Positions 10,401 to 23,125 are shown, counted from the stretch's first letter. The stretch is DNA of 64,000 bases from Eucommia ulmoides (GCA_016647705.1 CM028334.1:2232001-2296000), one strand, 5' to 3'. The notes: a model not told the origin generated them from the letters alone. Program-made: numbers and translations.

Positions 10401-11024
10401 CCTACCATTGGGGATAATAAATGGCCATAACACTGATAATCACGTTAGATGACACAGTTGTACAGGTTACGGTACCGTCGTAACTCCCAATCGTGAGGTA
10501 AAAACGATCCTATGACTAGTAAAAAATTATGTGTGCAGTATTTTATTATACGATGAACTGTCTGGATTGGTTGATTTAAATTTATTATTTTATTGCATTG
10601 ATAACAGTGGGAATTGATTCTAGTATGGTATGCGATTATATGATATTATATTTTGAAACATGGTGTTTAATAATTATGCTTGATCCATAAAATATTTTTC
10701 TATTATGAAAATAATACATCAATAAAATATTTGGTTTCAGATGCCGCAGTTAGGTAGAGTCCGGAAGTAGTGTCATTTTGGAAGTGGGCCAGTCAGAGGC
10801 GAACCGTGAAAGGTTCAGTGTTTTATGATTTTTATTGTATATATTTCGGACCGGTGGGTTCCCAAATTTTTGAAATGAGTATATATATTTTTTGAAAAAA
10901 AAATATTGATAGTGATTCGTGTGCATAAATATATATATATTTAGTTGTTTGGTCAGGTTGGGTTGAGGGGGCGTCACGCCCGGCCTCAGGAGGTAGGGGC
11001 CCAGGGTAGGGGTTTGACAATTTG

Positions 11025-11035
11025 TGGTATCAAAG
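11025..11035 (+). other. Primer binding site (initiator tRNA-Met type)
   Basis: TGGTATCAAAG lies five bases after the end of the 5' LTR and matches the plant retrotransposon primer site TGGTATCAGAGC with one change. Confidence 0.8.
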
Positions 11036-11204
11036 TCTAGGTTATAGGTTATGTAGACGTGTCAATTGTCTAGTCAGTAGTGGACCTTAGATAGAGTGTT
11101 GGTAGGTGGGTTTGGCATGCGAGTGGTAGTTACTTTATTAAATTAAATTCTGTCATTTTCTAGTTGGCCCAGTTAGTTATTAAATTTTATTTCAAATTGT
11201 GAGT

Positions 11205-12050
11205 ATGGAGTGGGAAAATGAAAGTATTGGAAGTGTTGGACTCCAGAGTCAGAGAGACAGGACGGAGGAAAGTTTAGATGCAGTCAAGAGAATTTTGCAG
11301 GCTACAACATAGCTGACAAAACAGCAGGCAAAGATAATGGAATGTCAAAAAGCCCAAATTGACACAGCTATTTCCCAAGCGGCACTTCTGAAAAGATTCA
11401 AAGAATTGGATCATCTAGTTTTTACAAGAACTGCAAGTCCAGTTGATGCCAATAACTGGTTAAGGGGCGTGGGGCATGTATTTGAGGCTATGGGGATTTC
11501 TGATGATAGCTGAGTTCATCTTGCCACCTTCCAGCTGAAGGAAGAAGCCGAACAGTGGTGGGAGAAGATGAAGAAGTTAATTACAGTTCCAGGCAAGGAG
11601 ATCACTTAGGATTGATTTGTTGCAGTGTTTAATGAGAAATATTTTACCGAATCCTATCGGTTCCAAATGGAGAAAGAATTTATATTATTGAAGTAGGGGA
11701 AGATGACCGTCAACAGTATGAAATTTGATGTCTTGTCCCGCTTTACCCCTGATCTAGTGAAAACGAAAGAGGCAAAATGCATACGATTCCAAAAGGGACT
11801 CCATCGATTAGCCAATCCGTTAGAAGTCGAGGTCCACAGCAGTCATACTCTGGGCGACAGTAGAATGTATCCGGATTAAGTGTCAGCCAGCAAGGGCAGG
11901 GAAAGAGCCAGACGTTTGATCGAGCTGGGGTATTTGTATGCTACCAATGTGGGTCACTGGATCATTTTATCAGAGACTGTTCTATGGCGAGTCCCGTATG
12001 TTTCCGTTGTCATAAGCCAGGTCACATAGCTCCGCATTGTCCGAAATCTG
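11205..12050 (+). pseudogene. gag remnant with two zinc knuckles
   Basis: An ATG at 11205 opens a frame that reads as Gypsy gag (RTASPVDANNWLRGVGHVFE, then AEQWWEKMKK) but is cut by several stops. Two CX2CX4HX4C zinc knuckles lie in one frame at 11939-12040 (CYQC...HFIRDC and CFRC...HIAPHC). Part of the linker before them appears deleted. Gag would form the particle that packages the element RNA. Confidence 0.8.
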
Positions 12051-12189
12051 CTATCACCTATGCACCTTCTACGAGCAGTGTGGGTAGTGTTGACTCTAGT
12101 AGTGTACAGGGGCGTGGTAGAGGATCTGTTGGTAGGCATCCAACTCAAGGTCGTGTATTTGCTACTACCCGACAGGATGCCCAGGCTAC

Positions 12190-15100
12190 CCTAGATGTGG
12201 TTGCAGGTATATGTCTTTATATGATAGAGATGCACGTATACTTATTGATCCCGGTTCTACTCATTCATTTGTTTCTGCAATTTATGATGCATGCAGATAA
12301 ATTCCCTACTTCTCTATCATATAGTATCATTATCTCTACTCCGGTAGGTAAGTCAGTGTTGATAGATAGTGTGTATAAAGACAAACCACTTCGTATTGGC
12401 GATATGGAATTGTCGGTGGATCTATTACCCTTGAGTATTCATGATTTTGATGCGATACTGGGTATGAATTTTCTATCTGGTTATCATGCTACAATGGATT
12501 GTTTTAAAAATGAAGTTACTTTTCGGGTTTTAGGCGAGCCGAAGTTCATATTTTCGAGGGACAGAATCATTACCCCTGTCAGTTTTATCTCAGTTCTGAA
12601 GGCTAGGAAATTATTAAAGAATGGGTGTTAGAGATACCTCGCGCACATGATTAATACCAGGCAGAATGAAGTTCAGGTGGCGGATATCCCAGTGGTTAGG
12701 GATTTTCCCGATGTGTTTCCAGAGGAATTGTCAGGGTTGCCAGTGGATAGGAAAATAAAATTCACCATTGAGTTACTTCTAGGAACTGCTCCTATATCAA
12801 TTCCACCCTATCGTATGGCGCTTACCGAGCTAAAGAAATTGAAAATTCAATTTCAAGATCTGTTAGATCGCGGGTTTGTCAGACCTAGTGTTTCTCCGTG
12901 GGGAGCCCCAGTGTTATTTGTAAAGAAGAAGGATGGCACGCTGAGGATGTATATTGACTACAGACAGTTAAATAAGGTGACGGTTCGTAATAAATACTCG
13001 TTGCCTAGAATTGATGATTTGTTTGACCAATTGCAGAAGGTCAGGGTGTTGTCCAAAATAGAACTTCGATCGGGATATCACCAGCTGAAAGTCAGAGACA
13101 GGGATGTGTCGAAGACGGCGTTCCGTACGAGGTATGGGCATTATGAATTTCTAGTTATGCCGTTTGGATTGACGAATGCTCCAACTACTTTTATGGATTT
13201 GATAAATCGAATCTTCCAGCCTTATATAGATCAATTTATTATCGTGTTCATTGATGATATATTGATCGATTCCCAAAATAAAGATGAACATGCAGAGCAT
13301 CTCAAGATTGTATAGCAGACTTTGCGAGAGAAACAGTTGTATACTAAATTCAGTAAATGTGAGTTTTGGTTGGATAGAGTGGTATTCTTGGGGCATGTTA
13401 TCTCGGAGGATGGTATTCAAGTCGACCCAAAGAAATTTGAAGCCGTTGTCCAACGGGAAAGGCCAAAAAGTGTGACCGAAGTTCGAAGTTTTTTCGGATT
13501 GGCAAGTTATTATCGTCGGTTTGTTTAGAAATTTTCTGTTATAGCTGCCCCATTGACCCGATTGACCTGCAAGGAATCTAAATTCGAGTGGACTGATGAA
13601 TGCGAGCAGAATTTCCAAGAGCTGAAAAGTAGACTGATATCTGTGCCAATACTTTCCCTTCCGACTGAAGGCAGTGGCTTTGTAATCTACAATGATGCTT
13701 CACACCAAGGGATAGGGTGTGTACTGATGCAACATGGGCACGTAATTACATATGCCTTCCAATAATTAAAGAATCATGAGCGTAATTACCCGACGCATGA
13801 TTTGAAATTGGCAACGATTATGTTTACCTTGAAGATTTGGAGGCATTACCTGTATGGCGAGACTTGTAAGATATACACCGACCACCAGAGTTTGAAATAT
13901 TTGTTTACTCAAAAGGAACTAAATCTGAGGCAGAGACGTTGAATAGAATTGATCAAGAACTATGATTGTATTATCCACTATCATCCTGGAAAGGCCAATG
14001 TTGTGGTAGATGCGCTGAGTCGAAAATCGACAGGTTCGATTGCACACCTTCAAGTGGTTCATACTAATCTATACGTCAAGTTGAGCTCTTTGCTAGTTCA
14101 TTTGACGGTTGGTCAGACGGCAGCGTTACTTGCGACTTTGACTTTGAGACCGACATTGATCGACCGTATTATAGAAGCGCAGAAGTCAGATGCCCAATTG
14201 GAGAAAATCAGAGATAAAGTGAGAAATGGTCACAGAGTCGATTATTATGTCAGGAATAATGATGAGGCCTTAATAGTTGGAAATAGACTGTATGTGCCTG
14301 ATGATGCCAATTTGAAGAAAAATATCTTGGAAGAAGCACATAGCTCAGCATATGCAATGCACCCAGGCAGTACCAAAATATATTAGGATTTACGAGAACT
14401 CTATTGGTGGAGTGGAATGAAATGGAAAATTGCTGAATTTATTGCCAGGTGTCTCGTTTATCAGCAAGTCAAGATTGAGCATCAATGTCCAGGTAGATTA
14501 TTGCAACCTCTACCTATTCTAGAGTGGAAATGAGAGCATATTATGATTGATTTTGTTTCGGGATTACCCCGTACCCAAAAGGGACATAATTTCATCTGGA
14601 TGATTGTTGATAGACTTACTGAGTCTGCTCATTTTCTAGTCATAAAAACGACGTACTCTCTTGATAAGTATGTCCAATTGTATACTGACGAAATTGTTCG
14701 GTTACATGGTGCGCCGGTTTCTATAATGTCGGATAGAGATCCGAAATTTACTTCGAACTTCTAGCCGAGTCTCCAAACTGCTCTAGGTACCTAGCTGAAA
14801 TTTAGTACCGCTTTTCATCCTTAGACGGACGGTCAATCAGAGCGTATGATTCAGACATTGGAGGATATGTTGAGAGAATATGTTCTGGAATTTCCTGGTA
14901 GCTGGGATGATCATTTAATGTTAATGGAATTTGCCTATAATAACAATTACCATTCGGCAATCGAGATGGCCCCATATGAAGTGTTGTATGGTAAGAAATG
15001 TAGGACCCCAGTCTATTGGACTGAAGTAGGAGAACAAAAATTATTGATGCCGGATATAGCCCAGATGACAGCAGATAAAGTAAAAGTGATTCAGGAAATA

Positions 15101-15594
15101 TTGAAGATTGCTTAGAGTCGGTAAAAGAGTTATGCTGACAAACGTAGGCGGGAGTTGAAATTTGAAGTGGGTGATCACGTGTTTTTGCGTATATCCCCGT
15201 AAAAAGGTATAATGAGATTCGGGAAGAAAGAAAAGTTAAGTCCGAGATACATCGGGCCATATGAAATTTTAGAACGGGTCGGCACAACAGCTTGTCGACT
15301 TGCCCCACCGCTAGAATTGTCTAGATTACACGACATTTTCTACGTGTTGATGCTTAGGAAATATGTGTCAGACCCTTCGCATGTGTTGCCTTCTCAACCA
15401 ATCGAATTGGAAGAGGATTTGACATACGTTGAGAAACCCGTCCAGATTCTAAACCGTAAAGATCAAGTGTTACGAATGAAAACGATTCCATTGGTGAAGG
15501 TACTATGGCACAGTCACTTAGTGGAGGAAGTGACGTGGGTACGAAAAGATGAGATGAGGAATAAGTATCCGCATTTGTTCGGTCAAAGTAACTA
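12190..15594 (+). pseudogene. pol remnant (PR-RT-RNaseH-INT-chromodomain)
   Basis: Order of remains: protease near 12226 (DPGSTHSF, in a different frame from its neighbours), a linker up to about 12630, reverse transcriptase 12647-13315 with the catalytic box FIDDIL, further RT and connection 13322-13528, RNase H 13553-13935, the integrase zinc region about 14300-14480, the integrase core 14543 to about 15110 (DFVSGLP, then IVDRLTESAHF), and a C-terminal chromodomain-like segment ending at 15594 (VEKPVQIL, then KVLWHSH). Stops fall at 13313-13315, 13526, 13762, 14386 and 14762, among others. It cannot make a full polyprotein. Confidence 0.9.
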
Positions 15595-15616
15595 AAATTT
15601 TGAGACAAAATTTCTT

Positions 15617-15631
15617 TTAAGGGGGAAGGGT
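15617..15631 (+). other. Polypurine tract
   Basis: A purine-rich run AAGGGGGAAGGG lies directly before the 3' LTR start, as expected for the plus-strand primer of an LTR element. Confidence 0.75.
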
Positions 15632-17889
15632 TGTGAGACCCTAATTTTTGCATACGCATAACTTTAGCTGCATTCTAGAACATTTAGAAAATAACGGGAT
15701 AAATTATGTCAAACCATAATTATTTTAAAAAATTTAGGGGTCAATTAGCAATTTTAAGAATATTAATATTAGATTTTGGGTTTAACTAATAACTTAAAGA
15801 AAATTTAGGGGATTAGTGTAATTTAAATAAAAAAAAATTTCTCTTCCTTCCCAATGAAGGAAAATAAATATTATACACACACACACACACACACATATAT
15901 TAAAAATAAAAATAAAAAGGGGGAGAGACGCGTGTTGAGAGTCAGTGTGTTTCGGTCGGACGTTTCAGCATGTGTTTTGGTGTGTGTACTGTATGTGTGT
16001 GTATGATCGGTGATCGTTGTGGGGTGTATCGCCGATAGGTTGCCGTGTTTTGTTCATCGTGTATGTGTGTGTACGTTGCCCGTTTGTCCGACAGTTTAGG
16101 TGCGTGTCGCCGTTCGTCGGTGTGTGTGCTCTATTCGTCGTGTGTGTGTGTGTATGGTTGTCACTGTTTCGTCGCCGATGTAAGTATGTGTATGTGTGTT
16201 CAGTTCACCGGCGGTATATGTGTGATCATCGCCGTTCGTCTGGCGTGTGTGTATGATTGTCGCTGGTGTGTGTGTGTGTTGCTCTGACAACAGTGTGTGT
16301 ATGTGTGTTTTGCTTGTCCGATGGGTGTGTGTGTGCATGTGTGATTGTCCTCATTTGGACGATAATTGTGGGTGTGTATCGTCATCGATTTCGTGTGTAT
16401 GAGCGTGGTCGGCCGTCGGTCGTGGGCCAACTGCGTGTGTGTGTGTGTCCAGTCGTGCAGACGTCGGTGTATATGTCTGTGATCGGCCAGCGGTGGGTGA
16501 GTATGTGTGTGTGTGTCGGCTAAACCAAAAGCAGAAACAGAAAACAAACAAAAAAAAAAAAAAAAAAGGAAGGAAAAGGAAAAGGAAAAAAAAAAAAAAA
16601 AAGTAAAAAAAATCCACAAAACAAAATAAAAAACCAAAAAACAATCTCTTGGCCGGCGGAAGATTCGGAACAGGTAAAATTTCAGTTGATTATTATTTTC
16701 TTCAATTAAATTATTAACAGTAAATTTCCTAATCATGATAATAATTTTTGTAACCGTTAATTATAATAATTTTGTACCGTGAATATTAACATAAGGAAAT
16801 GAGGTAAATAGTAATTTTGTATAATTAAATATGGAGAATGGGAAATTATGCATTTTAGGGTCACACATTGCATGTTAGGGTTATTTTAAATAAAATGTTA
16901 ATTTAGGCCTATCGCTATTAGATTCACAGGCGCCAGCGTTCCAGTAGTTTTTTACGACGGTATTTTGTAATGCGAAAATCGAGGTGATTGTACTATCTTC
17001 TATGTAAATTTACAAATTATATTTTTGTATAAATTGTGGAAAAAAAATGTTTATTAAATTGGACGATTTTATGACTTATGTGAATCAAGTAGATTTTAAA
17101 TGTGAAAAGTGATTTTTGTCTGACTATGCCATAGTTTGATCCCGTCAGGAGGGCTTGTCCTGCAAGATGGTATTGATCTATTAGGAGGGCATGTCCTATA
17201 GGTGGTTAATTATGTTGTGATATATTATGACATGTCAGGAGTGCCAGTCCTATAGGTGGTTGATTATATTATGACCTGTCAGGAGGATTAGTCATGTAGG
17301 TGGTTGATTGATCAGTCAAGAGTACAAATTCTGCGGGTGGTTACCCCTACCATTGGGGATAATAAATGGCCCTAGCATTGATAGTCACGTTAGATGGTAC
17401 AGTTGTACAAGTTACGGTACTGTCGTAACTCCCGATCGTGAGGTAAAAACGATCCTATGGCTAGTAAAAATGTGTGCGGTATTTTATTATACGATGAACT
17501 GTCGGAATTGGTTGATTTAAATTTATTATTTTATTGCATTGATGATTGTGGAAATTGATTCCAGTATGGTATGCGGTTATATGATATTATATTTTAAAAC
17601 GTGATGTTTAATAATTATGCTTGATCCATAAAATATTTTTCTATTATGAAGACAGTACAACGATAAAATATTTAGTTTCAGGTGCCGCAGCTAGGAGTGG
17701 GTTTACTACTGGCACTAGGTAGAATCCGGAGATAGTGTCATTTTGGAAGTGAGTCAGTCAAGGGCGAACCGTGAAATGTTTAGTGTTTTTTGTTGTACAT
17801 ATTTGGGACCAATGGGTTCCCAAATTTTTGAAATGAGTATATATATATATTTTTTTGGAAAAAAAAAATATTGATAGCAGTACGTGTGC

Positions 17890-17931
<42 letters not shown>

Positions 17932-17967
17932 TTAGTTGTTTGGTCAGGTTGGGTCGAGGGGGCATCA
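15632..17967 (+). repeat. 3' LTR (right end truncated)
   Basis: It begins TGTGAGACCC and matches the 5' LTR through its GT-rich block and minisatellite, but breaks off after GAGGGGGCATCA. The GC-rich last part of the 5' LTR (from about 10973) is missing. It carries a clean (GT)n run at about 17897-17930 where the 5' LTR has (AT)n. Confidence 0.88.
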
Positions 17968-19402
17968 ATTAACTAAAAACTAAAGTTTACAGCACATTAT
18001 GAGCAAGTTTTCAAAGCGCAGTGTGTACTTAGCCTTGGGCCTTGAGCCTCAGCCCATGAGGTGCGCCTTATTGAATGAGTCGGGCCTCGCACTAGACATG
18101 GCGCCAAACATGGGACTTGATGCGCTTGGGGCTAGGCACACCTTTAATATAACTGATCTACATTCCCCCATATTACTCCCCATCACCCGTGTATCTATTT
18201 CATGATGATAATGAAATGACAGGCCGATCCATGAATAACAGAAGTGTTTTAAGATTTAAGCCAACAAATAATGAAAAGCGACATAACCGTCTTGTGCATC
18301 AAGCATGAAAGAATGATAAAACTGGGGCCAAGTTAAAGTTTAAAAGATCCAAAAGTTTCAGAGCGCTTAAGGAGCTTGAAACTATTACCACAAAACTATA
18401 ACATATTTTATTGGCAAAAATAGATTTGATTAGAAATAAGATATTCGATGGTGGTTTTAAGCAAGTCCTACACATTTCTGTACAATAATATTTTTATAAG
18501 TGTAACATTCTAAAGTCTATCATTGAAGTGTGCCTATTTCTTTTTCCAAAAATCCTGCCACTTGCAACCATGTTAGATGGTTTCATGTGCAAACATACCA
18601 GTTTACAAAACGCACTTATATGCATAATGCTAATGCTCGAGAACACTTGTTACTGTCCATATATCACGCTTTTGGATACTTACATCCGCATACAGGTAAG
18701 TTGACACAAGGCATCATTTTTGGACAGCAAAAAACAGATCTGTTCATTTTTAGACTCAGCTACATTCCCTAATGTGTGAGTCTCTAAAATTTCTGGATAA
18801 AATTCTTACAACAATACTTTTTTACAATTTGTACAGGAGACTTATGCTTGCAAATATGAGTCTAGTCCAAAAGGAATACATACGCCACTGACCAAATCAA
18901 TGGTTATTGTCAGTCTCATTTTGCCTAATGGATAACATATAGAAATTCAATCGACAGAAAGAGAGACACAAAGAGAGAGAGAGAAACAACGTACCTAGAA
19001 GCAAACGGATGTTAAAATTTCATAAAAAAACCAATTTCTTCATGCACCCCATCTCTCCTCAAATCCGGCTGCTAGTGTTGGTAAAATAAATACATCTGAG
19101 CAGAAAAAAAAAACACAATTGTTAGATAAATTTCCTTACCTATGAGAACTCAAAACCAGATTGCTTCAATCTTCATAAACCCTGGAATCAATCAAAGAGA
19201 TGACAACTGCAGAAAAGAACATGAAGTAGAACATTTCAATCGTATACACATATTAAAAATCTACATAACCCTAATTAAAAAAACATTAAACCTAGACAAT
19301 ACAAGAGAGATTGAGGGGAGTATTGTTCGAATCGTTACCTGGATCTAGTGTTTTTTCTTCAGAATCATGCGATTAGAGAAGCAGTGGGTGGCTTCAATGC
19401 AA
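17968..19402. other. Intergenic, no gene recognised
   Basis: No convincing exon or known element was found. Around 18035-18150 there is a run of GCC/GCGCC-rich words (TTGGGCCTTGAGCCTCAGCC) of the kind seen in old dispersed plant repeats, and a GA microsatellite lies near 18971-18987. The sequence does not match the DC1 flank that should follow the LTR element. Confidence 0.5.
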
Positions 19403-20396
19403 AACTACAAGAAAACTGATGAGGAGCGACCTCAAGATCAAGAGAGGTTGGAGAAGACGATGATGGCGACGGTCGGAGAAGAGAGAATGAAGTGAAGGCT
19501 AACGACGACGACGATGAAGGCTTGGCGACGATGGAAAATGTTAGCGATTTCATGACTCGAGAGCAAGAGAGAGACTCCGACTATTAGGGTCGGATTTGGC
19601 CAAATCGAGTGAGAGAGCGAGGGTGAGGAAGAGAGTGAGACAGTAGAGAGATGAGAGAGAGTGAAGGTGATCTTCTTTTATTTTTTTAGTAAAGTAGAAG
19701 TGGATTTTTAAGGGAGCGGGAAAGCAAAATTTTCTACCGCCATTTTTTTTTTTATGGTTTAATCTCACTTATATATGTATAATAGGGTTTAATCCAACTT
19801 ATATCATAAGTGTGATAAAAACTTGTGTGTAATAGGACACAAAATTGTGCCTAATATAGTTTCTATTTTTAGGACACTATTTTTGTCATTTTACACTATA
19901 TATAGATATTAATTTATTTAATTACTAATTAAATTCTATTGGGAGAAATGGGCGTCAGAATCATGGTGGGGGAGGGAAAACAATTGGCGACGAAACTCAT
20001 TCGTAGCCCAATATTAAATATAGGCAACCACTTTGGCAACGAACCACTTTCGCCGCAGATATAGTAGGGGATAATTAATCGCGACGAAAGTGGTTCGTCG
20101 ACAAATAAAAACATATCTCGTGCTAAATTGGCGACGAAATATTTCCGTCGCCAATATGCTAGCGGGAAAAATTTCCTCTTTTTTGTTTGGTGCCAAGAAT
20201 TGATCGGACCAATAGCGACGAATTCTAAATTTCGTCAACCTATTAACAACCTATGATTACAAAATTGCACTTCGTCGCCAGATGAGGTCACATTTGATTA
20301 CGATTGTTCATTTTGTAGCCAATAGACACACTTTGGCGACGATTATTGTGTCGTCGTCAAAACAATTCGTAGTTGAATCCTGTTTTTCTTGTAGTG
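19403..20396. mobile_element. Small non-autonomous CACTA element
   Basis: The right end reads, on the minus strand, CACTACAAGAAAAACAGG, a classic CACTA (En/Spm) terminus, ending at 20396. The left end at about 19403 reads AACTACAAGAAAACTG, the same terminus with a degraded first base. Between about 19975 and 20370 there are many direct and inverted copies of GGCGACGAA/TTCGTCGCC, the subterminal repeats typical of CACTA elements. There is no transposase. The left half is GA-rich with GACGA repeats. The left boundary is less certain than the right. Confidence 0.75.
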
Positions 20397-20406
20397 ATAT
20401 TTTTAC

Positions 20407-20529
20407 CTAGATTTCTGACGGTTCCTTTGGACGGTATAGCCCTTCTCGAGGATCAATTTGACGATCCACGAAACAATAGTATCCGCCAGCGCCAGTGATA
20501 CAGACGACTTGACCGAAAACAGAGAGCAT
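20407..20529 (-). pseudogene. Cinnamoyl-CoA-reductase-like exon 1, frameshifted
   Basis: On the minus strand an ATG at 20529 opens MLSVFGQVVCITGAGGY, the N-terminal nucleotide-binding motif (TGAGG) of the CCR/DFR branch of short-chain reductases, which in the intact family reduce cinnamoyl-CoA esters or related carbonyls with NADPH. Just after GGY one extra T shifts the frame; the next frame reads IVSWIVKLILEKGYTV, the expected continuation. A second extra A follows near the exon end. The exon closes at a donor (AG/GTAAAA) at about 20406. The CACTA end lies only 10 bp inside the following intron. No second exon was found to the left. Confidence 0.75.
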
Positions 20530-20676
20530 GGTTAACTTTTTTCTGATGAGGTGTGGATTTGGTTATGTGATGAAAAAAAGCTATGAATAGAAGGACGACA
20601 TGGGGAAGAGCGACGTTGAGAAGTTAAAGATGTCCTTGCGTGTATTTAGGGGGGATATTTTTTACCAACTCACCTA

Positions 20677-21945
20677 CTGTCACACGGTCGAAATTTTTCA
20701 GCACCAATTTCAACCGAGTGATGGCCTGATCGTTGCACAATCAGTCAGCCCACAGTGAATGCACTGCCTCGCAACGGAATTACACCGACAGAATTGTAAA
20801 CACCACGTTCCTGTAACGAAATACAACCGGAATGCACGAAATACTACCGAACGCACCCCGCCAATAGTACACACACGTATTACGGGAAAAACCCAACCTT
20901 GTATTAATAAACTCCGGTTACAAGGAACACAAATACAAACACTTTGTCTGTAAAATCCGCAGGCAAGCATTCCAACCTCTAAAAACAGACCAAACCCAAC
21001 AGTATATATAGGAAAAGACAGCAGGTTGACAGCCCCAACTGCATAGGCAGACTACCGACACCTGTCCGGACACTTGTCAGCACCATAGGAGTGGTTTTCC
21101 TGTCTGAAAATCAACCAAACCGCCCAAGAAATGCCCAGAACTGCTCACAATGCACTGCACATGTCTGGAAACCACCAGTCCATCAGCTCACCAGGTAGTA
21201 TTCTTCCAGCGTGTTTTGCACCGTCCCAACGTCTGCCCGTTGCCATCTCGTCCCATAGTCTGCCAACGTTCACCAACATTTTTCCATGCCGCTGCATGGC
21301 CGAAACGTGTCGTTGAACCCAACGACTCGCCAACGTTCCGTGTGCTATTTTTGCACCAGAATGCACCGTCGCCCAACGGTGCGTCATGCCTCTACATAAC
21401 TCAGCCCAAAACGTAGCGTTGCACCTACGTTCTGTTTTGTTGCATCGTTCTGCCCAACGACGTCCCAATGCGTATGCATTTTTCGCACCAAAATGCACCG
21501 TCGTTCCCAACAGTCCATCACGCCGCACACATGACACTGTTTACCACGTATCGTTGCGCCTCCGTTGCACCATTCTGCCTCGGTATCGCACCGAGATCTT
21601 CCTTTGGTCCCGTCACTCCCCAACGAGAACCCCATTATCAGCAACCTCTGCTAACGCCGCCAACGTGCGTCCACGTTGCCCAACAGCGCACCAGTTTGCC
21701 AACGCTTGCCCAACAGCTTGGTCCAGCGCCTCCCCGCTCCTCCAACGTGTGTTGCCGCGTCCAAGGCACCATTTACAACGTAGTGTTGCACCTACATTGC
21801 ACCATTTTGCCTCGGTCCCGCACCGAGGTCTTCCACACTGCCCAACACCCGCCGGTGTTGTGCAACAACGCTGCTGCCACCGATAGGCACCAAGTTGGTG
21901 CCGTTTCTGCCAACGAACCCATCCGTGCCGCATGCACTATGTCCG
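20677..21945. repeat. C-rich reiterated region, possible LTR remnant
   Basis: From about 20677 (TGTCACACGG) the base composition changes to GC- and C-rich. From about 21200 to the gap there are degenerate tandem units built from CCCAACG, GCACCGTCG, ACGTAG(C/T)GTTGCACCTAC and GCCTCGGT words, recurring every roughly 75-250 bp. A TATATATAGG box lies near 21002 and an AATAAA at 20906. The block ends abruptly at the N run. A large LTR is possible, but I found no second copy, primer site or coding region. Long frames here are open only because of base composition. Confidence 0.5.
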
Positions 21946-22045
21946 NNNNNNNNNNNNNNNNNNNNNNNNNNNNNNNNNNNNNNNNNNNNNNNNNNNNNNN
22001 NNNNNNNNNNNNNNNNNNNNNNNNNNNNNNNNNNNNNNNNNNNNN
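21946..22045. other. Assembly gap (100 N)
   Basis: Exactly 100 ambiguous bases, the conventional length for a gap of unknown size. It lies between a reiterated C-rich block and the left end of a long-TIR element. Confidence 0.99.
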
Positions 22046-22440
22046 ACATCATCAAGTTGTTTACATAAAAAATATAAATTAAGAACTTAATTTCTAAAAC
22101 ACACCATTTTAAACTTATTTATCAAAAGAGAGTTAGTTGGTGTTGGGAACACCGGATTTATGAAGCCGGTGTTCCCACACTGACATTAAATACAAAAAAA
22201 ATGTTAAAACCAGGATAACTAACTTAGTTATATGATTTTTTTTTTTAAATCCGGAGGTCATAACACCGGTTTGAATATCGCTGACTTGAAATCGGAGTTG
22301 GCCGAGGTTATGAACCCCGGTTTCCCATCCCTATTTCCTCTCACCCCCCCGCCCCGGTGACAAATATAGCAAATTACATTTCATGACAAATATGGCAATT
22401 ACATTTCTTCACAAATACGGTAATCACCATATTTGTCATG

Positions 22441-23125
22441 AATATTAAGGAAAACTTTCATTTTCATCCCTAAAGTATAGGGTGTATATTTATTTAGACT
22501 CTAAAAAAATTTGTATAATGTTATATTTAGTCTTTCAAATTTCACATTTTTTCAATCCTGCAAAATTAAAACTATATTAATAAATTTTTAACGTAACATG
22601 AGTTGTACTCAGTATGTGAATTTCTAGTAGTGATATTTTTATCATTTAATCGTTCTATTGAATATAAAATGTTTTCTCTTAGTCGTTATCTCACAACAAA
22701 CGTTGTCAGATATAGGTTAAAATAAACGCTTTAGGTTTAATGGAGCGACAAAATGACGAAAATAACTCTCATTAAGTTATATATTGAGGACAACCTATTT
22801 CCCATACAAAATCTTTAATAGTGTTCCTAATTTTACAAGATTGAAATAAATGTAAAACTTTAAAGATTAAATGTGCAAAAACAAGTTATAATACTAAAAG
22901 ATTAGAATCGACAAAATAGATTTGGCAAATATCAAAATTCGGCAAATCGCTACTAGAAGTTCACGTATAATTCATTTTACGTTCAAAAATTATTAATAAT
23001 ATTTTCAATTTTGCATAATTGAAGAAACTGTTAAATTTGAGAGACTAGGTATAAAGCTCTATAAATTTTAGAGTCTAAATAAACATAAACGCTACATTAT
23101 AGGGACGAAAATGTAATTGTTCCTT
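22441..23125. mobile_element. Nested MULE-type MITE
   Basis: Arms of about 140 bp are inverted relative to each other and share ATTAAGGAA, CATTTTC(A/G)TCCCTA and TTTATTTAGACTCTAAA. They are flanked by AATATT on both sides. This is the same general family as the elements at 48599, 52083 and 58601 (a GGGAAAATTA...GGTCCCTA type of terminus). Confidence 0.65.

Larger units (their letters stand above)
8674..11019 (+). repeat. 5' LTR (2346 bp)
   Basis: It begins TGTAAGACCC and ends GGGTTTGACA, so it has TG...CA ends. It contains a GT-rich block, a palindromic minisatellite and a conserved tract GGGGATAATAAATGGCC. Its counterpart at 15632 starts TGTGAGACCC. The copies differ by scattered substitutions and indels, so the insertion is not recent. 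Confidence 0.9.
8674..17967 (+). mobile_element. Ty3/Gypsy LTR retrotransposon, Tekay/Del-like, inactive
   Basis: The element has two LTRs in direct order (8674-11019 and 15632-17967), a primer binding site, gag with two zinc knuckles, and protease, reverse transcriptase, RNase H, integrase and chromodomain-like remains in the Gypsy order. Frames are broken by many stops and shifts. The 3' LTR lacks the last roughly 50 bp seen in the 5' LTR, and the sequence after it does not continue the DC1 flank seen on the left, so the right end has been lost by deletion. The RT and C-terminal regions look most like the Tekay (Del) chromovirus lineage; this is by motif recognition only. Confidence 0.92.

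Noticed and set aside
21386..22082. Long ORFs through the C-rich region and into the N gap
   Set aside because: One reads through ambiguous bases, and both follow degenerate tandem units with high C content; no domain is recognisable.
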